Shown: positions 30,946 to 40,869, numbered from the stretch's first letter. The stretch: DNA of 64,000 bases from Stenotrophomonas bentonitica (GCF_002887735.1 NZ_PKQP01000007.1:124001-188000); one strand, 5' to 3'. Made by a program: numbers and translations. Notes: generated by a model from the sequence alone, not told the origin.

Positions 30946-33885
30946 ATGCTGCTGTGCGTGGTCCCGTGGTCGCTCTCGGCCCAAGATGGCCCGCCGCCGC
31001 TGCGTGACTATGCGATCGATGTCTGGACCTCGCGCAACGGGCTGCCGCACAACTCGCTGCGCGACATCGCCCAGACCCCGGAAGGGCATCTGTGGTTCGC
31101 CACCTGGGAAGGCCTGGTCCGCTACAACGGGCTGGATTTCACGGTATTCGACCGCAGCACCACGCCGGGCCTGCGCGACAACGGCGTCGGCGCGCTGCTG
31201 GTGGACCGCAGTGGCGGGCTGTGGATCAGTGATTCGCGCGGCAATGTGACCCGGCGCGGCGCGGACGGCCGCTGGCAGGTCTGGGAGCATCGCCCCGATA
31301 CCCCGCAGGTGCTGATCCAGGCGATGCAGATGGACAGCCACGGGCGGCTGTGGCTGCTGTACGAAGGCAAGGGTATCGGCAGCCTGGGCCCGGACGGCAC
31401 GTTCGACTATCAGACGCCGCCGGCCGACGTGCCGATGGCGATGAGTTTCACCAAGCTGGTGGTGGATGCGCAGGACCGGGTCTGGGTTGGCACGCTGGAC
31501 GGCCTGGTCGTGCGCGACACCGATGGCGTGCAGCGCCGCGCGCCGGACAGCTGGGGACTGGGGCGCGGCCTGGTATGGCCGTACCGCGCGCCCGATGGGG
31601 TGATGTGGGTGGTGGCCGGTGAGCGCATCTACCGCATGCAGGATGGGGCGCCGCTGCTGCAGCACCGCCTGCCGGGGGTGACCCACATCACTGCGATGCT
31701 GCAGGACCGCCACGGCGACCTGTGGCTGGGCACCGAGAACCAGGGCCTGCTGCGCTTGTCGCGGCACGGGCTGGAGCGGTTGCCGACCGGGCTGTCGCTG
31801 CCCGGGGGGCGCGTGGTCAGCCTGCGCGAAGACGCCGAGGGCAGCATCTGGGTGGGCGCCAATGGCGGCCTGTACCGCTTGCGCGAAACTTTGTTCAGCA
31901 GCTTCACCGAGCGCGACGGGCTCAGCGGCGACTACGTGCGCACGGTGTTCGAGGATCGCCTGCGCCAGCTCTGGATCGGCAGCGCCAGCGGCCTGGACCG
32001 GCGCGACGCGCAGGGGCGCTTCAGCCCGGTGCCGCTGCGCAACAACGTTGGCAAGAGCCCATCGGTGCTGAGCCTGGCCCAGGATCGTGAGGGCAGGTTG
32101 TGGGTCGGCACGTTCGGCGACGGCATCTTCCAGATCAACGAACAGGGCCAGCGCCTGCACGTCTACGGCAACGCCGAAGGGCTGCCGGGCGGCAACATCC
32201 GCGCGATCAGCATCGACCGCGACGGGGTCGTCTGGGCCGGGACCCAGAAAGGCGTGATCCGCATCGAGGCCGGCCAGGTCGGGCAGCCGGCGATTCCCGG
32301 CATGCCGACCGGGCTGATCACCGCGCTGGCGCATGATGCTGAGGGCGGGCTGTGGATCGGCACCATCGAGGGCATCCGGGTGCTGCGCGGCGACCGGGTG
32401 CAGGCCATCGACCTGCAGCGCCTGGGCGGCGGGCGCAGCGTGTTCGGCTTCCAGCAGATCGGCGATGCGATGTGGATCAGCACCGACCGCGGCCTGTACC
32501 GCTACCAGCAAGGCACGCTGGCGCGGGTCGGCCTGGAGCAGGGCATGCCGGTGGACACCGTGTTCCAGCTGGTGCCCGACCGGGTCGGCAATGTCTGGAT
32601 CAGCAGCAACCGCGGCGTGCTGCGCACCGACATGGCGATGCTCAATGCCGTCGCTGACGGGCGCGCCGCGCGGGTGGAGGTCGAGCATTACAACGAGATC
32701 GACGGCATGGCCAATTCACAGGCCAACGGCAGCTCCGGGCCATCGGCGATCCTGCGTCAGGACGGCACGTTCTGGGTGGTGACCGCTGGTGGCCTGAGCA
32801 TGGTCGACCCGCTGCGGCTGCAGCGCTTCCGCGAGCGCCTGGCGCCGCCGGCGGTGATCGAGAGCGTGCAGGTCGATGGGGCGCCGCTGCATTGGCAGGG
32901 CAGCGACCATAATTCGATTCCCGGCGGGCGCCGCTTGAGCGTGAGTTACGTCGGGCTGAGCTATCTGCTTTCCGAGCGTATCCGCTACCGCACCCGCCTG
33001 GATGGCCTGGACAAAGGCTGGATCGAGCGCGGCCAGCAACGCAGCGTGGAGTTCATCGGCCTGCCGCCGGGCGACTACACGCTGCACGTGTCCGCTGCGC
33101 ATCCGGGCGGTGCCTGGAGCGACAGTGAAGCGGTGTGGGAATTCACGGTGGAACCGTTCCTGTGGCAACGCCGCAGTGTGCAGCTGGTCGCCGCGCTGAT
33201 GTTGCTGGCCGGGCTGATCGCGTTGTACCGGTATCTGATCAACCGTTACAAGGCCAGCAATGTACGGCTGGCACGGATGGTGAAGGAAGCGACGCTGGAT
33301 CTGCAGACGCAGACGGTGAACCTGCAGGCGCTGAATCTGGAGAAGACAGAATTGGCTGACCGGCTGGCAGTGCAGGCCGAGGCCTTCGAGCGGCAGGCCC
33401 GCGAAGACGCCCTGACCGGGCTGCCCAACCGGCGCGCGTTCGATGAAGCGCTGGCGCGTGATTTCGCGCGCTCGCAGCGCAGCCACCACCCTCTGTGCCT
33501 GGTGGTGCTGGACATCGACCACTTCAAGGAAGTGAACGACCGGCACAGCCATTGGGTGGGCGATGTGGTGCTGGTGGAAGTGGCGCGGCTGCTGGCCTCG
33601 GCCTGCCGTGATTCGGACATGCCGGCGCGTACCGGCGGCGAAGAATTCGCGCTGCTGCTCAATGACACCCGCCTGGACGAAGCCGCCCAGGTCTGCGCGC
33701 GCCTGCGCGGGTTGTTCCATGACCACCCCGACTGGGCAGGCATCCCGGGGCTGACGGTGACCTTCAGCGCCGGCCTGGTCGAACTGGATGCCGCCGACCG
33801 CACGCCGATGCTGCTCTACCAGCGCGCCGACCGCGCGCTGTACCGGGCCAAGAGCGAAGGGCGCGACAGAACCGCTATCGGTTGA
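30946..33885 (+). CDS. two-component-type beta-propeller diguanylate cyclase
   Basis: 979 residues. After a short hydrophobic N-terminus come about twelve propeller repeats of the LWxG/VWIG kind (VWVGTLDGLVVRD, LWIGSASGLDRRD, VWAGTQKGVIRIE), a Y_Y_Y domain (YRTRLDGLDKGWIERGQQRS), one membrane segment (VQLVAALMLLAGLIALYRYL), a coiled linker, and a GGDEF domain with GGEEF and an RDSD inhibitory site five residues upstream. It should make cyclic di-GMP in response to a periplasmic signal. Starting at this ATG leaves a signal peptide without positive charges; an upstream in-frame stop suggests a nonsense change, so the gene may be impaired or start by reinitiation. Confidence 0.88.
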   Translation: MLLCVVPWSLSAQDGPPPLRDYAIDVWTSRNGLPHNSLRDIAQTPEGHLWFATWEGLVRYNGLDFTVFDRSTTPGLRDNGVGALLVDRSGGLWISDSRGNVTRRGADGRWQVWEHRPDTPQVLIQAMQMDSHGRLWLLYEGKGIGSLGPDGTFDYQTPPADVPMAMSFTKLVVDAQDRVWVGTLDGLVVRDTDGVQRRAPDSWGLGRGLVWPYRAPDGVMWVVAGERIYRMQDGAPLLQHRLPGVTHITAMLQDRHGDLWLGTENQGLLRLSRHGLERLPTGLSLPGGRVVSLREDAEGSIWVGANGGLYRLRETLFSSFTERDGLSGDYVRTVFEDRLRQLWIGSASGLDRRDAQGRFSPVPLRNNVGKSPSVLSLAQDREGRLWVGTFGDGIFQINEQGQRLHVYGNAEGLPGGNIRAISIDRDGVVWAGTQKGVIRIEAGQVGQPAIPGMPTGLITALAHDAEGGLWIGTIEGIRVLRGDRVQAIDLQRLGGGRSVFGFQQIGDAMWISTDRGLYRYQQGTLARVGLEQGMPVDTVFQLVPDRVGNVWISSNRGVLRTDMAMLNAVADGRAARVEVEHYNEIDGMANSQANGSSGPSAILRQDGTFWVVTAGGLSMVDPLRLQRFRERLAPPAVIESVQVDGAPLHWQGSDHNSIPGGRRLSVSYVGLSYLLSERIRYRTRLDGLDKGWIERGQQRSVEFIGLPPGDYTLHVSAAHPGGAWSDSEAVWEFTVEPFLWQRRSVQLVAALMLLAGLIALYRYLINRYKASNVRLARMVKEATLDLQTQTVNLQALNLEKTELADRLAVQAEAFERQAREDALTGLPNRRAFDEALARDFARSQRSHHPLCLVVLDIDHFKEVNDRHSHWVGDVVLVEVARLLASACRDSDMPARTGGEEFALLLNDTRLDEAAQVCARLRGLFHDHPDWAGIPGLTVTFSAGLVELDAADRTPMLLYQRADRALYRAKSEGRDRTAIG

Positions 33886-33891
33886 TGCCGC

Positions 33892-34551
33892 TCAGGGGCG
33901 CGGCCAGCTGTTGGCGACCTTGCAGAACAGCTTGGCGGTCTGCTCGGTGTCATACACCGCGCTGTGCGCCTCATCGGCATCCCAGCCCAGCCCGGCTGCG
34001 GTGGCCGCGCGTGCCAGCACGGTCTGGCCATAGGCGATGCCGCCGAGGGTGACGGTGTCGAACACGCTGAAGGGGTGGAACGGGTTGCGCTTGTGGCCGG
34101 TCCGGTTGACCGCCGCATTGACGAAACCCAGGTCGAAGTGGGCGTTGTGCCCGACCAGGATCGCGCGCTGGCAGCCGTACTTCTTCATCGCCACCCGGAT
34201 CGGTGCGAAGATGTGGTCCAGCGCGTCGCGCTCGACCTTGGCCAGCCGGAAGGGGTGGTCCAGGATGATGCCGGTGATCTCCAGCGACTTGGGATCGATC
34301 TCCAGGCCTTCGGCGGGTACCACATGGGCGCTGGCGGTCTGGCCGGGATAGAGCAGGCCGGTCTCGTCCATCTCGATCGGCACCGCGGCGATCTCCAGCA
34401 GGGCGTGGCGATCCGAGTCGAATCCGCCGGTCTCCACGTCCACCGCCACCGGCAGGAAGCCGCGGAAGCGGGTCGCCATCAAGCGCTGGGCGGCAGCGGG
34501 CAGTGCGTCGGCAGCAGCCGGCGCGTCGGAGCGGGGGAGGTCGTCAGTCAT
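33892..34551 (-). CDS. rnt: ribonuclease T
   Basis: 219 residues. A DEDDh exonuclease that trims the 3' end of tRNA and other stable RNAs. Catalytic motifs in order: [12 protein letters not shown] (Exo I), [15 protein letters not shown] (Exo II) and [14 protein letters not shown] (Exo III with the His). A 20-residue Ala-rich N-terminal extension precedes the fold. It converges on the GGDEF gene with only six bases between stops and is separated by nine bases from the downstream stop of the DoxX gene on the same strand, so it could be read with the RiPP cluster. Confidence 0.94.
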   Translation of the reverse strand: MTDDLPRSDAPAAADALPAAAQRLMATRFRGFLPVAVDVETGGFDSDRHALLEIAAVPIEMDETGLLYPGQTASAHVVPAEGLEIDPKSLEITGIILDHPFRLAKVERDALDHIFAPIRVAMKKYGCQRAILVGHNAHFDLGFVNAAVNRTGHKRNPFHPFSVFDTVTLGGIAYGQTVLARAATAAGLGWDADEAHSAVYDTEQTAKLFCKVANSWPRP

Positions 34552-34560
34552 CGCCCCAGT

Positions 34561-35100
34561 TTAGCAGAGCGACCTGTATGCCCCCCGCGCCCAGGCCAGT
34601 GCCGGCGTGCGCCCGCGGCCGCGGTGCAGCAGGTGATCCAGGCTCAACGGGCCGGCACCCTGCAGGGCCAGCGGCAGCAGCATGGCCATGAACAGCAGCG
34701 GCAGTTTGAAGTTGCCAAAGCCCTGGTCGGTGATGACATAGCCCATTGCCAGCTCGGCCAACCCATCCCAGTGCATCGGCCAGTGCACGGCGGCCGTGGC
34801 GACCACGGTCAGCACCAGCAGGCAGCTCGCGGCCAGGCGCGTGCCCAGCCCGAGCAGCAGGCACACCGCGCCGATCAGTTCGAACCAGGTGGCCAACTGC
34901 CAGTTGAGTGCGGCCGGCAGCTGGTCGAACGGGAATGGGAAGGCGTGCTGCAGGTCCTCGAACCAGTTCTGGCCGCGAAGTTTTTCGCGGCCGGACTCGA
35001 AATATTCCCAGCCCATCAGCAAGCGCAGGCCGAGCGGCGCGAACCACGGGCCGAGACGATCCAGCCGGTCGCGCAGGGCGACCAGATGCAGTGACTTCAT
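34561..35100 (-). CDS. DoxX-family membrane protein of the RiPP cluster
   Basis: 179 residues with four membrane segments (around [57 protein letters not shown] and [18 protein letters not shown]). DoxX proteins are often found with MNIO-modified RiPPs (the HvfD position) and may serve redox or export functions. It begins 24 bases after the HvfC-like gene. The role of the protein in the pathway is not known. Confidence 0.82.
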   Translation of the reverse strand: MKSLHLVALRDRLDRLGPWFAPLGLRLLMGWEYFESGREKLRGQNWFEDLQHAFPFPFDQLPAALNWQLATWFELIGAVCLLLGLGTRLAASCLLVLTVVATAAVHWPMHWDGLAELAMGYVITDQGFGNFKLPLLFMAMLLPLALQGAGPLSLDHLLHRGRGRTPALAWARGAYRSLC

Positions 35101-35124
35101 GGAGGTACTTCCTTGGTGGAGGGG

Positions 35125-35880
35125 TCAGGAAACAGGCGCGGCAGGCCCGATCACGCCGCTGTCGTGGAACTGGCGCAGCAGGGCGGCGCCGGGCGAAAGC
35201 AGCGCATCGGCCGCCATGCCGTGCGCCTGCGCAAGCTGCTGCAGGCAAGTGGTGCCGGTACTGCCGGGATGCTGACCGATCAGCTCCAGCAGCTGCGCGG
35301 CCATCGGGCTGACGGCGGCGAAGCGGACCTGCCCGTCCGGGTCGCGCCGGACCAGCAACCCGGTCGGCTCGGGGCCGGGCTGCGCGGGCGCGTCATCGGT
35401 GCCGAGCCGGTGCACCGGCCAGCGATAGAGCAGGGGCCAGGCCAGGGGGGAGCGCTGCAGCGCCGCGTGCATCGGGTCCAGGCCGGGCGAGGGCGGCAGG
35501 GGGGACGCATCCCACTGGTAGAGGGCCGTTTCCACCCACTCGTAATGGGCCAGTTCGGCCAGTGCCGGATGGGGCAGCGTGGCCTGGTGCTGCAGCCACT
35601 GCACGAACTCGGCGGCCAGTTCGGTGAACAACGGGGTCTGCGCCGGGTGCGCCGCAAAGAAACGCCGGATGAGCGCAGACCACGCTGCCTCGCCAAGCAG
35701 GCGCACGCAGACCGGGAAGCCGTTGCCAAGCAGCCCGAGCACGTTGTTGAACACCAACCGCTGGTAGATGCCCAGCCGGCGTGCATCCAACCCTTCGGGC
35801 GCGGCAACCTGGGCCGGATCGCGCAGGTGCGCGGTGAGGGCTCGCTGCTGCGCGTGCAGACGCGCGGGGGCGTCAGTCAT
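35125..35880 (-). CDS. hvfC: HvfC/BufC-type partner protein (DUF2063)
   Basis: 251 residues. The N-terminal DUF2063 domain ([42 protein letters not shown]) was once called a putative DNA-binding domain; in bufferin and HvfA systems it is the partner that brings the precursor to the MNIO enzyme. The ATG lies inside the end of hvfB (eight-base overlap), so the two are translationally coupled. The frame is open five codons upstream with another ATG. No catalytic motif is visible, as expected for a recognition subunit. Confidence 0.85.
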   Translation of the reverse strand: MTDAPARLHAQQRALTAHLRDPAQVAAPEGLDARRLGIYQRLVFNNVLGLLGNGFPVCVRLLGEAAWSALIRRFFAAHPAQTPLFTELAAEFVQWLQHQATLPHPALAELAHYEWVETALYQWDASPLPPSPGLDPMHAALQRSPLAWPLLYRWPVHRLGTDDAPAQPGPEPTGLLVRRDPDGQVRFAAVSPMAAQLLELIGQHPGSTGTTCLQQLAQAHGMAADALLSPGAALLRQFHDSGVIGPAAPVS

Positions 35881-36745
35881 GCCGGCCTCCGGCATGAGCG
35901 GCCATCAGCTGGCGGATGGTGTGCAGCTCGCCACGCAGTTCGGCATACGGGGGGAAATTGAAATCCCGTTCCAGCAGAGTGGGGCGCGCGCCGATGCGGG
36001 CATAGGTGCGGGCGAGCAGCGCCCAGACCGGATCGATCACCGCGCTGCCGTGGGTATCGATCTTCAGGTCAGGGGCTTCATCGAGGTGACCGGCCACATG
36101 CAGGCAGACGATGCGCCCAGCCGGCAGCCCGGCAATGAAGGCGTCAGCGTCGTAGCCATGGTTGTAGGCGTTGACGTAGACGTTGTTGACGTCCAGCAGC
36201 AGGTCGCAATCGGCTTCGGCGAGCACCGCCGTGGTGAAGGCCAGTTCGTCCATGGCCGGCTCCGGGGCGAGGTAATAGGACACGTTCTCCACCGCGATGC
36301 GCCGGCCCAGCAGATCCTGCACCCGGGCGATACGCGCTGCGGTATGACGCACCGCTTCCTCGGTGAAGGGAATCGGCAGCAGGTCGTAGAGGTGGCCGTC
36401 ATCGCTGCAGTAGCTCAGGTGTTCGCTGTACAGCGGCACCTTGTGCCGCTCCAGGAAGCGTCCCACCTGGTCGAGCAGGGTGGTATCCAGAGGCGCGGTG
36501 CTGCCCAGCGAAAGCGACAGCCCGTGGCAGGTGAGCGGGTGGCGCGTGGCCAGTTCGGCCAGTGCATCGCCGGCCGGCCCACCGACGCCCATCCAGTTTT
36601 CCGGCGCGCATTCGAGGAAGTCCAGATCACCCGCGGGCGCCTCGCGCAGGTCCTGCAGCAGGGCGCGGCGCAAGCCAAGTCCGGTCGCCGCCGCAGGCAG
36701 CGGCAACCGGGCCAGGCCCTTGGTGGGGAGGTCAGTGCCTGGCAC
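35873..36745 (-). CDS. hvfB: MNIO enzyme HvfB/BufB (DUF692)
   Basis: 290 residues from a GTG start. It is a TIM-barrel multinuclear non-haem iron oxidase; relatives convert Cys in EGKCG motifs to oxazolone-thioamide or thiooxazole groups that bind copper. Metal-site segments are visible: [73 protein letters not shown] and [10 protein letters not shown]. The frame is open 68 codons further, but that part is read out of frame through hvfA and has no family counterpart. GTG at 36745 overlaps the last 14 bases of hvfA and follows GAAGG, so translation is coupled to the precursor gene. Confidence 0.9.
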   Translation of the reverse strand: MPGTDLPTKGLARLPLPAAATGLGLRRALLQDLREAPAGDLDFLECAPENWMGVGGPAGDALAELATRHPLTCHGLSLSLGSTAPLDTTLLDQVGRFLERHKVPLYSEHLSYCSDDGHLYDLLPIPFTEEAVRHTAARIARVQDLLGRRIAVENVSYYLAPEPAMDELAFTTAVLAEADCDLLLDVNNVYVNAYNHGYDADAFIAGLPAGRIVCLHVAGHLDEAPDLKIDTHGSAVIDPVWALLARTYARIGARPTLLERDFNFPPYAELRGELHTIRQLMAAHAGGRHD

Positions 36746-37106
36746 CGCACTTGCCTTCGCCGCACTTGCCTTCCGCCGTCTTCTTGTCGCCACCGGCCGT
36801 TGCCTTGTCGCCGGCGGCCTTGCCCTTGTCGGCACCGCACTTGCCTTCCCCACACTTGCCTTCGGCGGTCTTGGCACCGGCGGTCGCGGCCTTGTCGCCC
36901 GCCGTGCTGCCGGCCTTGTCGCCGTGTGCACCACATTTTCCTTCGCCACACTTGCCTTCGGCCGCCTTGGTCGCCGCTTGGCCGGCCACCAGGTAGCCCT
37001 GGGCCAGGTCGGTCATGCTCAACGCGGACGCCGATGCGGTCACGCCCAGGCCGGCGGCCAGCGTAGCCGCTGCCAACAGGGACTGCGCGCGGGTAGGTGT
37101 GCTCAT
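36732..37106 (-). CDS. hvfA: bufferin/HvfA-type RiPP precursor with six EGKCG motifs
   Basis: 124 residues. A Sec-type signal peptide (residues 1-28, ending ASASA) is followed by [15 protein letters not shown], a conserved leader part, and three tandem copies of a doubled core [10 protein letters not shown] at residues 50-59, 82-91 and 112-121, separated by Lys/Ala/Gly-rich linkers. All six Cys are in EGKCG. In related systems such Cys are modified by the MNIO enzyme and bind copper in the periplasm. An AAGGAG site lies eight bases before the ATG. It is the first gene of hvfA-hvfB-hvfC-doxX. Copper binding here is inferred. Confidence 0.88.
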   Translation of the reverse strand: MSTPTRAQSLLAAATLAAGLGVTASASALSMTDLAQGYLVAGQAATKAAEGKCGEGKCGAHGDKAGSTAGDKAATAGAKTAEGKCGEGKCGADKGKAAGDKATAGGDKKTAEGKCGEGKCGARH

Positions 37107-37193
37107 CGGGTGGATCTCCTTGCAAGGGGCCGGGGCCCGGGATGGCGGCGTGGGGGCAGCAGGTGCGGCCATGGTGGACCGGCCCGGCTCATC

Positions 37194-37212
37194 GAATCCT
37201 CACACAGGATTC
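37194..37212. promoter_or_regulatory. palindrome upstream of hvfA
   Basis: GAATCC TCACACA GGATTC: six-base perfect arms around seven bases, 88 bases before the hvfA ATG, in the only intergenic stretch (37107-37324) that can hold its promoter. It could be an operator for a metal-responsive regulator; no regulator gene is adjacent. The rest of that gap is G+C-rich leader and the phoU terminator. Confidence 0.35.
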
Positions 37213-37267
37213 AACGTTTCGTGAAGTGCAGTGCGTCATTCCCGGAGCGCCCGGACGCTCCGGCAAC

Positions 37268-37297
37268 AAAAAAACCGCCACCCGAAGGCAGCGGCTT
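37268..37297 (-). terminator. terminator of the phoU operon
   Basis: On the minus strand a stem CCGCTGCC TTCG GGTGGCGG (with two G-U pairs) and a run of seven T. It lies 28 bases after the phoU stop and separates the phosphate operon from hvfA. Confidence 0.85.
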
Positions 37298-37324
37298 TTG
37301 CTTTCCGTTTTTTGAAGCACACGC

Positions 37325-38032
37325 TCAGACGTGATCGGTGCTGCTCGTCTCGTCGCGCTTCTCGCGCGGCGGCAGGGCCTGCTCGCCATGCACCAGGAAC
37401 CACACGTTCTCGGCGATGTTGGTGGCATGGTCGCCCACGCGTTCCAGGTTCTTGGCCATGAACAGCAGATGGGTGCACGGGGTGATGTTGCGCGGGTCCT
37501 CCATCATGTACGTCAGCAGCTCGCGGAACAGCGCGGTGTACTGCGCGTCCAGGCGGGCATCGTCGTCGCGCAGTTCCAGCGCCGCGGCGGCGTCGTTGTC
37601 GCGGTAGGCTTCGATCGCACGGCGTACCTGCTGCGCGGCCAGCCGGCCCAGCGCACGCAGGCCCTGGATCTGCGGCAGCGGCGGCACCTTGCTCAGGGCG
37701 ATCGAGCGCTTGGCCACGTTGGCGGCGTAATCACCGATGCGTTCGATGTCGGCCGGAATGCGCAGGCCGGCCAGGATCTCGCGCAGGTCGCGTGCCATCG
37801 GCCCGCGCAGCGCCAGGCGCATGACGTCGTGGCTGATGTGCTGCTCGAGCGCATCGATGGCTTCATCGTTGGCGATGATGCGCTGGGCCGCGTTCTCGTC
37901 GCGCTTCTCGATGACGTCCATGGACGCCTCCAGCTGGGCGACGGCCATCTCGCCCATGCGCACGATCTCGGCCACCAGGCGCTGCTGTTCTTCGTCGTAG
38001 CTCTTGACGATGTGGTCGTTGGGAAGATTCAT
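37325..38032 (-). CDS. phoU: phosphate signalling protein PhoU
   Basis: 235 residues with two PhoU three-helix repeats; the signature metal-contact segments are RIPADIERIGDYAANVAKRS and MAKNLERVGDHATNIAENV. PhoU links the Pst transporter to the PhoR kinase and represses the Pho regulon when phosphate is plentiful. The frame is open far upstream, but the ATG giving MNLPNDHIVKSY fits the family. It is the last gene of the pstSCAB-phoU order, 65 bases after pstB. Confidence 0.96.
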   Translation of the reverse strand: MNLPNDHIVKSYDEEQQRLVAEIVRMGEMAVAQLEASMDVIEKRDENAAQRIIANDEAIDALEQHISHDVMRLALRGPMARDLREILAGLRIPADIERIGDYAANVAKRSIALSKVPPLPQIQGLRALGRLAAQQVRRAIEAYRDNDAAAALELRDDDARLDAQYTALFRELLTYMMEDPRNITPCTHLLFMAKNLERVGDHATNIAENVWFLVHGEQALPPREKRDETSSTDHV

Positions 38033-38097
38033 GGTCTGCAATCCGGGTAGCGCCAGGCCATGCCTGGCTGGGACAGTTGGTGAGGGGACAGCACCGA

Positions 38098-38955
38098 TCA
38101 ACCGAAACGACCGGTGATGTAATCCTCGGTCTGCTGCTTGTTGGGCTGCGAGAAGATCACTTCGGTGCGGTCGTGTTCGATCAGGTCGCCCAGGTACATG
38201 AAGGCGGTGTAGTCGGATACGCGCGCGGCCTGCTGCATGTTGTGGGTCACGATGACGATCGTGTAGTCGTGCTTGAGCTCTTCCACCAGCTGCTCGATGC
38301 GGCTGGTGGAAATCGGGTCCAGCGCCGAGGTCGGCTCGTCGAGCAGCAGCACGTCCGGGCGCAGGGCCACGGCGCGGGCGATGCACAGGCGCTGCTGCTG
38401 GCCACCGGACAGGCCCAGCGCGCTCTGGTTGAGCTTGTCCTTCACCTCGTCCCACAGCGCGCCCTGGCGCAGGGCCTGTTCGACGCGGTCGGTCATCTCC
38501 GACTTGGAGAGCTTCTCGTGGTGGCGGATGCCGTAGGCCACGTTCTCGAAGATGGTCATCGGGAACGGCACCGGCTTCTGGAACACCATGCCGACCTTGC
38601 TGCGCAGGCGGTTCATCGGGTACTTCGGCGAGAGGATGTTCTCGCCATCCAGCAGCACTTCACCACGCGCTTCCAGCTTGGGGTACAGCGCGTAGATGCG
38701 GTTGAAGATGCGCAGCAGGGTGGACTTGCCGCAACCGGAGGGACCGATCAGCGCGGTGACGCGCTTTTCCGGAATCTCCAGGTCGATGCCCTTCAGCGCA
38801 TGGAACTTGTCGTAGTAGAAATCCAGACCGCGCGCGGCCAGCTTGATCGGCGCCGGGGTCTGCAGGTTTTCATGCGAGGCCGGGACCACGATGCGCTGCA
38901 TCGGCACGGCATTGGAGAGATCGTTCATGGCGATGTCCGTGGAAAGGTCAGTCAT
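38098..38955 (-). CDS. pstB: phosphate ABC transporter ATPase
   Basis: 285 residues. Walker [13 protein letters not shown], PstB-typical [18 protein letters not shown] (Q-loop), signature [17 protein letters not shown], Walker [17 protein letters not shown], and [15 protein letters not shown] (H-loop). It drives high-affinity phosphate uptake. The first 30 residues are an extension relative to E. coli PstB (257); an internal ATG giving MQRIVVPAS is a possible start. The start overlaps the pstA end by eight bases. Confidence 0.97.
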   Translation of the reverse strand: MTDLSTDIAMNDLSNAVPMQRIVVPASHENLQTPAPIKLAARGLDFYYDKFHALKGIDLEIPEKRVTALIGPSGCGKSTLLRIFNRIYALYPKLEARGEVLLDGENILSPKYPMNRLRSKVGMVFQKPVPFPMTIFENVAYGIRHHEKLSKSEMTDRVEQALRQGALWDEVKDKLNQSALGLSGGQQQRLCIARAVALRPDVLLLDEPTSALDPISTSRIEQLVEELKHDYTIVIVTHNMQQAARVSDYTAFMYLGDLIEHDRTEVIFSQPNKQQTEDYITGRFG

Positions 38956-39814
38956 GGGAGATACGGTTGCGCAGCAGGATGCCGCGCGCGGAAAGGCTGA
39001 CCAGCAGCACGAACACGGTCAGCACCAGCGCGCCGGCCCAGGCCAGCACCTGCCAGGATTCATACGGGCTGCCGGCGAACTGGTTCATCACCACCGGGAC
39101 CGAGGCCATCGGCTGGAACACGTTGCTGTTCCAGTACTGGTTGCCGAAGGCGGTGAACAGCAGCGGCGCGGTTTCACCGGAGATGCGGGCCAGCGCCAGC
39201 AGGATGCCGGTCACGATGCCGGCGGCGGCGCTGCGGTACAGCACCTGCACGGTCACCTTCCACTGCGGGATACCCAGCGACAGCGCTGCTTCGCGCATCT
39301 GCGAGGGCACCAGGCGCAGCATTTCATCAGTGGTACGCACCACCACCGGCAGCACGATGAAGGCCAGCGAGAGCGCACCGGCGAAGGCCGAGAACTGGCC
39401 ACCGGTCTGCATCACATACAGGGTGTAGACGAACAGGCCCAGCACGATCGACGGCGCCGAGAGCAGGATGTCGTTGACGAAACGGACCACCGTGCCGGCC
39501 TTGCGGAAGTTGCCGTACTCGGCCAGCCAGGTGCCGGCGAGCACGCCCAGCGGGGTGCCGATCGCGATCGCCAGGCCGCACATCACGGCACTGCCGAAGA
39601 ACGCATTGGCCAGGCCGCCTTCCTGCATCGGCGGCGGTGTCATCTTGGTGAACAGGTCCAGGTTGATGCCGGCCAGGCCCTTGGAGGCCAGCGTCCACAG
39701 GATCCAGCCGAGGAAGAACAGGCCGAACAGCGCGGTCAGGCAGGACATCACCAGCGCGACCACGTTGACGATGCGGCGGCGCAGGTACAGCGGTTGGGCG
39801 TTGGCGGTGGACAT
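38948..39814 (-). CDS. pstA: phosphate ABC transporter permease PstA
   Basis: 288 residues, six membrane segments. The EAA loop typical of the inner-membrane permease reads [20 protein letters not shown]. It overlaps pstC by one base and pstB by eight, as in a tight operon. Start [14 protein letters not shown]. Confidence 0.95.
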   Translation of the reverse strand: MSTANAQPLYLRRRIVNVVALVMSCLTALFGLFFLGWILWTLASKGLAGINLDLFTKMTPPPMQEGGLANAFFGSAVMCGLAIAIGTPLGVLAGTWLAEYGNFRKAGTVVRFVNDILLSAPSIVLGLFVYTLYVMQTGGQFSAFAGALSLAFIVLPVVVRTTDEMLRLVPSQMREAALSLGIPQWKVTVQVLYRSAAAGIVTGILLALARISGETAPLLFTAFGNQYWNSNVFQPMASVPVVMNQFAGSPYESWQVLAWAGALVLTVFVLLVSLSARGILLRNRISHD

Positions 39815-40782
39815 CAGTTGCCCTCCTTGCGGGCCAGGCGCATCAGCATCAGGCGGGCGATCGCCAGCACCACGAAGGTCACGATGAACAGCACGAAGCC
39901 GAGCAGCAGCAGCGCCGAGCGGTAGGTTTCAGTGGCTTCGCCGAAATCGTTGGCGATCAGCGCGGCAATCGTGGTGCCCGGTTCCAGCAGCGACGGCGAC
40001 AGGCGCACGCTGTTGCCGATCACGAAGGCCACCGCCATGGTTTCACCGAGCGCGCGGCCCAGGCCCAGGAAGATGCCGCCGATCACCGCCGAGCGGGTGT
40101 AGGGCAGCACGATGTCCCAGCTCACTTCCCACTTGGTGGAGCCCAGCGCGTAGGCCGATTCCTTCAGGCGGGTCGGCACGGTGAGGAACACTTCGCGCAT
40201 CACCGAGGAGATGAAGGGGATCACCATGATCGCCAGCACGAAGCCGGCGGTGAGCACGCCGATGCCCAGCGGTGGGCCCTGGAACAGCGGGCCGATGATC
40301 GGCATCGTGCCCAGGTGGTCGTTGAGGAACGGGGTGACGTACTCGGTCATCACCGGCACCAGCACGAACAGGCCCCACATGCCATAGATGATCGAGGGGA
40401 TACCGGCCAGCAGTTCGATGGCGGTACCGACCGGGCCACGCAGCCAGCGCGGGGCGACTTCGGTCAGGAAGAAGGCGATACCAAAGCTCACCGGGACGGC
40501 GATGACCATCGCGATCAGGGCGGTGACGAGGGTGCCGTAGATCGGTGCGAGCGCACCGAATTTGTTCTCGACCGGATTCCATTCGGACGAGTAGAAGAAG
40601 CTCAGGCCCTGCTCCTGCAGGGCATGGCGGCCGCCCCATAGCATGGAGAGCGCGGCGCAGGCCAGGGCGACCAGCACCAGGATGACGGTGGCGATCAGTA
40701 CCCAGCGGAACAGTGTGTCGTTGCGGGCATCACGCAGGTCGCGGAGGGACGGTGCGGGAACAGGCTGGGCGATGGCATTCAT
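39814..40782 (-). CDS. pstC: phosphate ABC transporter permease PstC
   Basis: 322 residues with six membrane segments. PstC landmarks are FFYSSEWNPVENKFGALAPI, LLAGIPSIIYGMWGLFVLVP and the EAA loop TVPTRLKESAYALGSTKWEV. With PstA it makes the phosphate channel. An 87-base gap with a strong hairpin separates it from pstS. Confidence 0.96.
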   Translation of the reverse strand: MNAIAQPVPAPSLRDLRDARNDTLFRWVLIATVILVLVALACAALSMLWGGRHALQEQGLSFFYSSEWNPVENKFGALAPIYGTLVTALIAMVIAVPVSFGIAFFLTEVAPRWLRGPVGTAIELLAGIPSIIYGMWGLFVLVPVMTEYVTPFLNDHLGTMPIIGPLFQGPPLGIGVLTAGFVLAIMVIPFISSVMREVFLTVPTRLKESAYALGSTKWEVSWDIVLPYTRSAVIGGIFLGLGRALGETMAVAFVIGNSVRLSPSLLEPGTTIAALIANDFGEATETYRSALLLLGFVLFIVTFVVLAIARLMLMRLARKEGN

Positions 40783-40836
40783 GGCTGAGGCGGGGGCCCG
40801 AGTGGTGGTTCGGCAGGGTGGTGCGGCGAGGAAAGC

Positions 40837-40863
40837 GGGCCTGCGCTGTGCACAGGCCCGCTG
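40837..40863. terminator. hairpin between pstS and pstC
   Basis: AGCGGGCCTG and CAGGCCCGCT-like arms around CGCTGTG form a strong hairpin just past the pstS stop. In Pst operons such a hairpin commonly stabilises the pstS message or ends part of the transcripts, giving more binding protein than permease. No clear U-tract. Confidence 0.5.
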
Positions 40864-40869
40864 TCTGGC

